Of a DNA stretch of 64,000 nucleotides, positions 56,687 to 64,000 are shown one piece after another. The notes below the pieces were generated by a model. The model worked only from the letters and a program-made list of their open reading frames with translations. It searched no databases and was not told where the DNA came from. Made by a program: the position numbers and the translations under genes. The DNA is from Elymus sibiricus (lineage: Eukaryota > Streptophyta > Magnoliopsida > Poales > Poaceae): contig CM077676.1 of the NCBI GenBank assembly GCA_039707655.1, positions 455,566,379 to 455,630,378 on the forward strand, written 5' to 3'. Within the stretch, counting starts at the first letter, position 1, and each line of letters starts with the position of its first letter.

Positions 56687-56859
56687 TCTACGGCCGGCAA
56701 TGCAATGTGCTGGTGCGATTCTGTTTTCCTGCTATGGTTTATAAATTTTTTTCCATGGTAATACGTATCTCATTTATAGAATAAAGATCAAGTTATAAGG
56801 CACGTAAGCACCGATCTTACATGACTGAAAAGATAAGAAAATCCTATGCAAAATATCAG

Positions 56860-57784
56860 CGTCTGTCCCTTTCCTTCGACATCAGCGAAGCGGCCACCAA
56901 AGGGGAAGAATACAGATCACCTCTTTACCCAAGCTCGACGGGGCTCCATCGCTGATCTGCAGCTTTACGGACCTCCAAAGTAGTTTGCCAGAAGCAAAAC
57001 AATTACCGTTGAAAGAATCAGACCGGGGCAACATGTCTCCGGACACGCCATCGAACTTCAGAACTGACACCCCCGCGTGACGACGACGTCGGAGGAGGAA
57101 ACCAGAACTGTCAGCCTCCAACCACAAACCCAGCACAAGATGCTCCATCTTCCAGCTGTCACTTGCGTAGACAACCGTCTGCGCGTACTCCTGAATGACA
57201 AAACCTCCCTGCTCCACCATGACGTCGGAGACAACGCCACAGCAACGGGGACAGAGCAGAAGGAGAGACACACCTAATGGAGTCGCCGCCGCCGCCTCGC
57301 CAACACCATCCATGAACCCTAACGCCGCCGATCTGAAGGATCGGCAGACACACGATGCCATCAACTCCGAGACGCCGCCATGAAGGACACCGCCGGTGTG
57401 GGAGTGGGGCTGAGGCAGATTTATTCGTCCGGGCGCCGCTCCCACCACCCCAACGGCTCACCACGACCTACAAATCCAAACCCTAACTACAGAGCAGAGG
57501 AACGGGGTCCCCCCTCCCTCCTGCCGCCGGAGCAGCCGGAGGGAGAGGGGGCCAGTGCCCCGGCCGGTGGAGATCGGTGGAAGGAGATCGCCTCCCTAGT
57601 CGCCTGGCTCGTGGCAGCGGCTAGGGTAGGAAGACACGTACTGTACACACGACACACCAGGGGCTACTGTTTATATAGAGGGAGATATCTACACTACACA
57701 TATGGTCAACATGGCCTTTACATACCTACGTATAGCATAATGCAAACAATTTATTTGGAAAGAAATGACCATCTTCTAAGGAAT
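56860..57784. other. GC-rich retroposon-like segment
   Basis: 56880-57640 is GC-rich with scattered short frames on both strands and no domain signature. It resembles GC-rich LINE tail sequence such as 53780-54430 in composition. 57660-57690 contains TTTATATAGAGGG, TATA-like on the plus strand. No supported gene. Confidence 0.3.
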
Positions 57785-58130
57785 GGAAAATAATGGGTGA
57801 TCAAAGATGGAAAACATTTATTAGGAACTAAAAAATAAATTTGATGTCAAAAAGAAACTAAAAAATAAATTTTTAGGAAGTGGCCCTCCTGTGTGGGCTT
57901 CAGCCTTTGGGTCCTCACGGCCCGATTTCTGACTGGCCCACGAGAAAGAATGAGGAGCCAAGTGCTAGTCACCTGTTACTCAAAAAAAAGTGCTAGTCAC
58001 CTTAAAAAAAAGTCATGCGTGCGTTCGTAGGGATGACTGTGTGTGTATGTGTGAGGGGGGTTGCGTCTTCTCAAAAAAAAAAACTTCTAGCCACCTACAA
58101 AAAAAGTCGCGGACCACCTTATCCCACTCA
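57785..58130. other. Intergenic with A-runs
   Basis: Short direct duplications of AACTAAAAAATAAATTT (near 57825 and 57855) and AAGTGCTAGTCACC (near 57960 and 57988). Several A-runs. No gene. Confidence 0.4.
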
Positions 58131-58264
58131 CTCCCACACAACCACAATGGCCGACGCGGATGCCAGCGAGACAACGACCACCGCCAAATTCTCATCTACC
58201 TGCCTTCCTCCGCAACCATGACTTCTTCCGTCCACTTCTTCCCCGCCGTCTCCTAGGCTCCCAT

Positions 58265-58610
58265 TGTATCCTGCCTCCTCAGGCCCCCCCCCCAAAGCCT
58301 ATCCTCAACAACTCCATCTCGGCCACCGCCACCATCCAGTGTAGGAATGTCCTGCACCGACCGCTACGGAGGCGAGTTCACACCACCCCAAAAACACCGT
58401 CAGAAGCCCATCTTGTCGGCTCCGACGGCAGAGGCCTACCTCCTCAGGCCTGCCCCATAGCCTCTTCTCCACAATGCCATCTCGCCCACCATCGTCTTTC
58501 AATGTAGGATTGTCCTGCACCTCCCCCTGAGGAGGAGAGTTCGCATCACCCTGAAAACACTGTCAGAAGCGCCTCCCGTGGGCTCTGACAGCAAAGCGGT
58601 GGAGGAGGGG
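58265..58610. repeat. Two-copy tandem duplication of about 160 bp
   Basis: CCTCCTCAGGCC...AAAACACCGTCAGAAGC (58277-58405) recurs as CCTCCTCAGGCC...AAAACACTGTCAGAAGC (58440-58570). Copies are diverged by substitutions and small indels. A gene-like GC-rich leader with ATGGCCGACGCGGATGCC lies at 58147. Reading frames differ between copies, so no protein is proposed. Confidence 0.65.
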
Positions 58611-59652
58611 AGGGTGGCGGTGGAGCCGCAGAGACGGAGGAGACGAGGATGAAAAGGGGGGAAGCAGGGATTTTGCCCAAGTGGTTCACCGTGATGACGG
58701 AGGATGGAAAGATGTCCATGCCCGCCATCGCCATCTCCCTCGCCTTCTGCGTTTTTGTCATCGAGCCGCGGTTCATCCATTCGTTCTCCATGTTCCCCAC
58801 CTACAACAACATAACTATCCATCAGAAAAATAGTCTAAATCAGTAAATTAAATAGGTTGTGTACCAAAAAGAAAGACTACTAAGCTCAAGTATGGACTCT
58901 TTTCTCATGTTTTAGATTCTTGGCAGATTTTAATCTTTCCTACCAATCTATGAAGCACCCTACACATGCAGATCTATAGTAATATGAAGTGGAATGTAAA
59001 ACATGTTCGTGCAAAAAGGTAAAGGAGTAGAGTTGAGTGAAAACACAATAGGCTCGGTGAAGATTTTTCCCGTGGTTTGGATAGTTGGCGTTATCTACAT
59101 CCATCGAGCTTCAATCCACGAAAGATCTAGAATCACAAAGGATTCTGGGTTGCGAGATTCCACAAAGGAACGGTACACGGAGGACACTCACCCATAAAGG
59201 GTCCACTTAGCAACAACCTATCTATTCCACCATGGCTTACACCCACGAATGACTAGCCTCACTAGGGTAGATCTTCACGAAGTAGCCGATCTCCGGGACC
59301 GTACAAACTTCTTGTCTTCTTCACAAACTTGATGGCATCCAAGCACACCTAGCCAGTCTAGGAGGCGCACACCCTTCAATAACTTTAACTCCTCCCCACA
59401 TACACCCTGCTCTCCATAAGTGGGTTTTTGTTCGAAAGAGAGATAAAAAATAAGGTAGTGTTGTACAAAACCAAGGCTCATCGTTCAAGGTTTCACGCAA
59501 CGACGTTGTAGATTTTGAGGGGATTTATTTCTCGGTCATGGATGGAATTACATTTAGATACTTGATCTCAATGGCAATAAATATGGGCTTATAAATTAAA
59601 TTAATGGATGCAGTCATCGCTTACCTAGATGGTAACTTGGATTTGAACATTG
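58611..59652. other. Intergenic, unrecognised
   Basis: 58611-58850 continues the GC-rich block; 58860-59650 is mixed sequence with weak LTR-like character. No supported gene, no boundary. Confidence 0.3.
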
Positions 59653-59715
59653 CTACTTATGAGCTACGTTGGGATTTTCCCCAAAGAGGAGAGGAGATGT
59701 AGTACAGTAGAGATA

Positions 59716-62700
59716 TGTGACGCCCCCGACTTAATCGTGCACTAATCATACACGCAAATGCACACGATCAAGCCTAAGGACTCACTTGAAGATATCACAA
59801 CACAACTCTAAACACAAATAAAAGTCATACAAGCTTTATATTACAAGCCAGGGGCCTCGAGGGCTCGAATACATAAGCTTGAGTCATACAAGCATCAGCG
59901 GAAGCATCAGATATCTGAGTACAGACATAAAAGTTAAACAGATAAGCCTTAAGAAGGCGGGGCAAAACAACGACACTGGATCGAAAGGCGCAGGCCTCCT
60001 GCCTGGGTGCCTCCTATCTACTCCTGGTCGTCGGCGGTCTCCACGTAGTAGTACTCTCCACCAGAGGGGTAGTAGTAGTCGTCGACATGGGTAGCTGGCT
60101 CCGGGGCTCCGTCATCTGGTCGCAGCAATCGGGTACGGGGAAAAAGGGGAAGCAAAGCAACCGTGAGTACTCATCCAAAGTACTCGCAAGACTTACATCA
60201 GATCTATTCTACTTATGCATCGGTAACAAAGAAAGGCTGTATCAGTGGACTGGACTGCAGAAATGCCAGAATAGAGAGGAAAACCTAGCCTATCAAAGAC
60301 TAGCATCTTCAGCGTCTTGCAGCATTAGAAGAGTGCAGATTAGTACATAAATATAGTAGTAGCATCAAGTACAAGTAGCCACGCCCAGAGATCTTTCCTC
60401 GACTCCCTGCGAGAAAGCGATCCCGGAGCTATAATATTGAAACCACTTCTAGTTGTAGAAGATCGGGATATTTTCCGAGCGTCCTGTTACCGTGGACACG
60501 GCTATTCGAATAGATATACTTCCCTGCAGGGGTGCACCAACTTACCCAACACGCTCGATTAACTCTGGCCGTACACACTTGCTTGATCCATGGCCGGCCT
60601 CGGCTGATCGACACGTCGTAGCCCTACCTAGGTTCAACAGAGAGGCCAGCACGCCGGTCTACAACCTAAGTGCTCAGGGGTCTTGGGCCCATCGCCCTTT
60701 TCACTCCTGCGCATTGCGTGGGCGGCCGGGAGCAGACCTAGCCCACTTAATACAAGCGCGGGCGTTCCCAGTCCAATCCGGCGCGCGCCACTCAATCGCT
60801 GACGTCTGAAGAACTTCGGCTGATACATACGACGCCGAGTGCCCATACTATTCTCGCGTGGTGGTTAGTGCGATAAGGCCAGAGGCCTACTCAGATTACA
60901 TATCCTAACACATTAGTGCGTTGGGAGCTCGCGGAAACGAGCAGAGACTCACGATCATGTGACCCCCTCGCCCCGTCTCGTGGACCTACGGCAAGGGCTA
61001 AGAATGCCCGGCCGTGCCACGTAATTATCTCGCGGGTACCCTCATGGTCAACCCGACTCCACATCTCTCGCGGGTACCCCTCGGGGCCGACCCGACTTTA
61101 TCAAGTGTCTGTAGTAAAATCAAGGTAACCGTGTGTCCATAACATCAAGAAGGAATCCGAGGAATCACCCTCGTTGGATTCCCACTCGATGTATCCGTCA
61201 AGGTGAATCCGGAGGAATCACCCTCGATGGCATTCACACTTGCGGGGTTGCACGACAGAAGCTGCATCGGAGGTGGTGAAAGAGGAATCACCCTCGATAA
61301 CCCACAACCGACTAGCTATACTACAGAGGCAACATCGGGAGTGAGAATAGAGGTATCACCCTCGGCACTCGTTGGTAACTCTGTAGAGTCGTACAACTTA
61401 GGGGTGTGCGGTGATGTGCTGGTCTCAGCCCGTCGATCACATCGATCGGGGCACTGATAACTAAGCGGGGCAACTAGGACAAGGAAGAGGGGCCACAGAT
61501 GGTTCACTACCAACCTACACTAAGCATTTAGGATTGCAGGTAAGGTATCAATAGGAGTTTACAAAAACAGGCTATGCATCAGAATAGGTAATTCGGAACA
61601 ACAACTGTAGCAATTCTAATGCAAGCATGAGGGAGAAAGAATAGGTGATATAGGCATGTTCAAGGGGGTTTGCTTGCCTGGAAGCTCTGCGGGGAAAGAG
61701 GGGTCGTCAACGATGTAGTCGGTCTCCGGAGCTGCGTCAGTCTCGGGGTCTACCGGATAAGAATAGGGGGGAAGAAACAATAAATAAAAGCAAACAAATG
61801 CATCACAATGCATGGCATGGCAAAATGCAGTGATGGTGGTGACCTAATGCAAGGCTACACGTTGCAGACGAAGCGGGAAAATATCTGGGATATTTTCCCG
61901 GTCTTAGGCAGTTATCGATATACTGAACCGGAGGGGAAGGTTCCAAGTTCATATAGTTAAGAGTGATGGTCAAGCATTTTGACCACGTATTCGGATTCGT
62001 CTCATTTTTCCGATCAACTTTCATGTTGAAAACTTTTCGATCCGAGCTACGGTTGAATTTCTACGAATTTTCAAAACTTTAAACTAATTTCTGAAAATCC
62101 TGGAATTAAATCTAATTCAAAAATAACAGAAAAGCTTTTATTGCGTCAGCACTATGTCAGCATGTCGTCAGCAAGTCAACCCCAGCAGTTCCAGGTCAAA
62201 CCTAACAGCTGGGTCCCACATGTCATACACACAGGGATAATTAGTTAAATTAAACTAAACAGAGGTTAATTAGGGAGTGGGCCCCTCATGTCAGTGTCTA
62301 AACTAATTAACAGATTAATTTTAAAACCTAATTAGTTTAATTAAACGCAGGGGCCCACACATCAGTGACACTGTGCTGCCACGTCAGTCGGGTTGACCGG
62401 TCAACGCGGTCAACTGGGGCCCCTGGGCCCACTGGCAGTGACCCAGGGGGTGCCCACGTGGCAGCCACGTCGGCGGTGGCCGGCGGCAAGTCGCCGGCGA
62501 TGCCAAAACGCGGCGGTGAGCCATGGGACTCGCCGAAAAACGGCCACAGGCGGCCATTTGGCACGCGGCCTAGTGCGTTGGAACGAGCACATCGCGCCGC
62601 GTCGATCTATGGTGGTGGCGTCGCCGGAGTCGGCCGGAATCGACGACGGCGAGCGGTGGAGGCGGCGGCGCTCTCGGGTGCTTCTCAGAAACGGCGATAC

Positions 62701-63821
62701 TGCGCGCGTGCGAGGGGTTTAAGAGGCCAGGTCGCACCTCTGGGGTGCCCCGAGCACAACGGCGTGCTCGGACGGCCACGACAGCGACGGGATCAACGGC
62801 GGCGAGCACGACAGCGGAGCGAAGCTCCGGCAATGGCGCCCTGTGCACGGCGTGCTACGGGTGCGGAAAGAAGAAGCGGATGGGGAGAGGAGGGGTGGTG
62901 CTCACCGAGCGGGCTCACGGAGGCCCTCTGGGTGTTCGGGAGCGCTGCACGGCGGCGAATCGACGGCGACAGCAACGGCGACCGAGGAGGAAGAAGAGCT
63001 CGCCGCGGGATCGATGGCCGCGGGATCGATGCTCGGAGACGAAGGACAAGGCGGCGAGGCGGGAGGAGCTCGGTGGCCGCGGGATCGATGGCGTGCGGCG
63101 ACGACCGCGCTCGGTCGAGCTCGGGAGAGAGAGAGGGAGGCGATGGAGGAGGAGGGAAAGTGGCTAGGGTTGACGGGGAGGCCGAGGGGGCCGTTCTTAT
63201 CCCCTCGCCTGCCCTGTAGCGCCGCGGTGTCGGCCGCTGGCCGGCGAGCGCGCACACGGCCATGGCGAACCCGACACGGGGAGGAGAGAGGCGGGAGGTA
63301 GGAGAGAGAGGGAGGTCGGGCTGGGCCGAGTGCACTGTGCACTTAGGCCCAGTCGGTTTAGGCCTTTATATTTTTCTTTCTGTTTTTCTTTTACATAAGG
63401 TTTTGAAAAATAAAGGAGCTGCCAAATACTTTTGTAAAAATGTGAAACTGGTCCACAAAAATACATTGCATTATTCTGCACTGCCACAAAAAGTTTGGGC
63501 CATTTTTGAATCCATTTGAATTTTTCATAAATGAAATGGCTTTTAAATTGCTGTTTTTGCACTGTTTTAAATGCTATAGCTCATTTTAGCAAAGTGGTGA
63601 TGTTGTTTTCCTGAACAACTATTTATTTTGAAATTTTTGCTAAATGATGAACTATTTTGCAGCAATTTTTTAGCAACTTCAAATTTCACTTATGATTTGA
63701 ATTGAATTCAGTGGAGGAATTTGAAATGAGATTTGAATCCACTTTGATCAAGCATTGCAAATCACAGTGACTTAGCATAATCATCATGAATCACTGTTGC
63801 TCATTACAGAGGGGTGTTACA
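59716..63821 (-). mobile_element. Element E: 4.1-kb TGT...ACA insertion, probable solo LTR
   Basis: On the minus strand it starts TGTAACACCCCTCTG, a common plant LTR start, and ends ...CGGGGGCGTCACA. It interrupts element F with a short duplication: GATA if the element ends in CA, or AGATA if it ends in C (59711-59715, 63821-63825). The interior has no polymerase, gag or transposase signature. 62350-63330 is very GC-rich and might be a leader. A 4.1-kb solo LTR or a large non-coding LTR derivative is the best reading; the family is not named. Confidence 0.65.
61145..61370. repeat. Spaced repeats of GAGGAATCACCCTCG in element E
   Basis: The word GAGGAATCACCCTCG or a close variant occurs four times, at about 61158, 61211, 61281 and 61349 (the last GAGGTATCACCCTCG). 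GAGG...CCTC makes each copy a partial dyad. Confidence 0.75.
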
Positions 63822-64000
63822 GATAAGTATTTCCCTCAGTGAGAACCAAGGTTATCGAACCAGTAGGAGAATCACGCAAAGCCTCGTGAACAGCACATGC
63901 ACACACAAAAGCAAATACTTACACCCAACGCGGCCAAAAGGGTCGTCAATCCCCTTGAACTCGTTACTTGCAAGGATTAAATCTTGTAGTGGTAGATAGA

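Larger units (their letters stand above)
59653..64000 (-). mobile_element. Element F: LTR fragment split by element E, runs off the right edge
   Basis: 59653-59715 (TGCTACTTATGAGCTACG...) continues at 63822-64000 (AAGTATTTCCCTCAGTGAG...). It is a B/C-family-related LTR in minus orientation. The two pieces join in register with the intact copies at 10255 onward and 53038 onward. Confidence 0.8.

Noticed and set aside
62365..63342. Frames up to 284 codons in element E on both strands
   Set aside because: Arg/Gly/Ala- or Pro/Ser-rich low-complexity products of a GC-rich segment, with no domain and no splice support.
1..64000. tRNA, rRNA or organellar DNA insertions
   Set aside because: I scanned for cloverleaf-type boxes and rRNA or chloroplast gene words and saw none; a tRNA scan was not possible, so short tRNA relics could be missed.

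Overview
The window looks like nuclear DNA of a Triticeae grass (wheat, Aegilops or barley; wheat most likely). Two intact spliced genes sit in a sea of nested transposable elements: Gypsy-type and Copia-type LTR elements, a 12.4-kb CACTA transposon with short subterminal repeats, Stowaway MITEs, hAT elements, a Helitron end and 5'-truncated LINEs. There is no bacterial, phage or organellar gene content. Species and TE family names are inferred from recalled families; no database search was possible.

Layout. 1-13062 is a stack of three related LTR elements. Element A (plus strand, 3' end only) was hit by B (minus strand, runs off the left edge, right boundary 4098) and by C (minus strand, complete, 4959-11823, target duplication GTGTT). 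13063-15000 holds a small Stowaway MITE, a Helitron 3' terminus and LINE debris. 15219-17931 is an intact four-exon minus-strand ERD7/senescence-domain gene, with two ACGTGGC motifs just upstream of its TATA-like box. 18100-23814 is TE debris: a truncated LTR element (D), a solo Copia LTR with exact target duplication, and a fold-back region. 23818-36248 is a CACTA transposon (TSD AGG) carrying decayed tnpD- and tnpA-type genes and two accessory reading frames. 36760-39600 is an unusual hairpin-forming minisatellite with a higher-order structure.

40482-47608 is an intact ten-exon plus-strand gene for a PAM2 + two-RRM poly(A)-binding-protein-interacting (CID-type) protein. One of its introns is GC-AG and another has a C29 run next to its 3' splice site. 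48250-64000 is again repeats: two broken LINE reverse-transcriptase fragments in opposite orientation, an inverted pair of LTR pieces, a LINE with a 12-bp target duplication, a Raf-like kinase pseudogene, a hAT element with exact 8-bp TSD that itself carries a LINE, an unplaced small ORF, and a 4.1-kb TG...CA element nested in another LTR.

The two host genes are unrelated in function (lipid/stress-associated protein; mRNA/PABP-binding protein) and simply share a gene island. I found no convincing new multi-gene system. The most unusual structures are the hairpin minisatellite, the CACTA internal architecture with its decay pattern, and the splice-site features of the CID-type gene.
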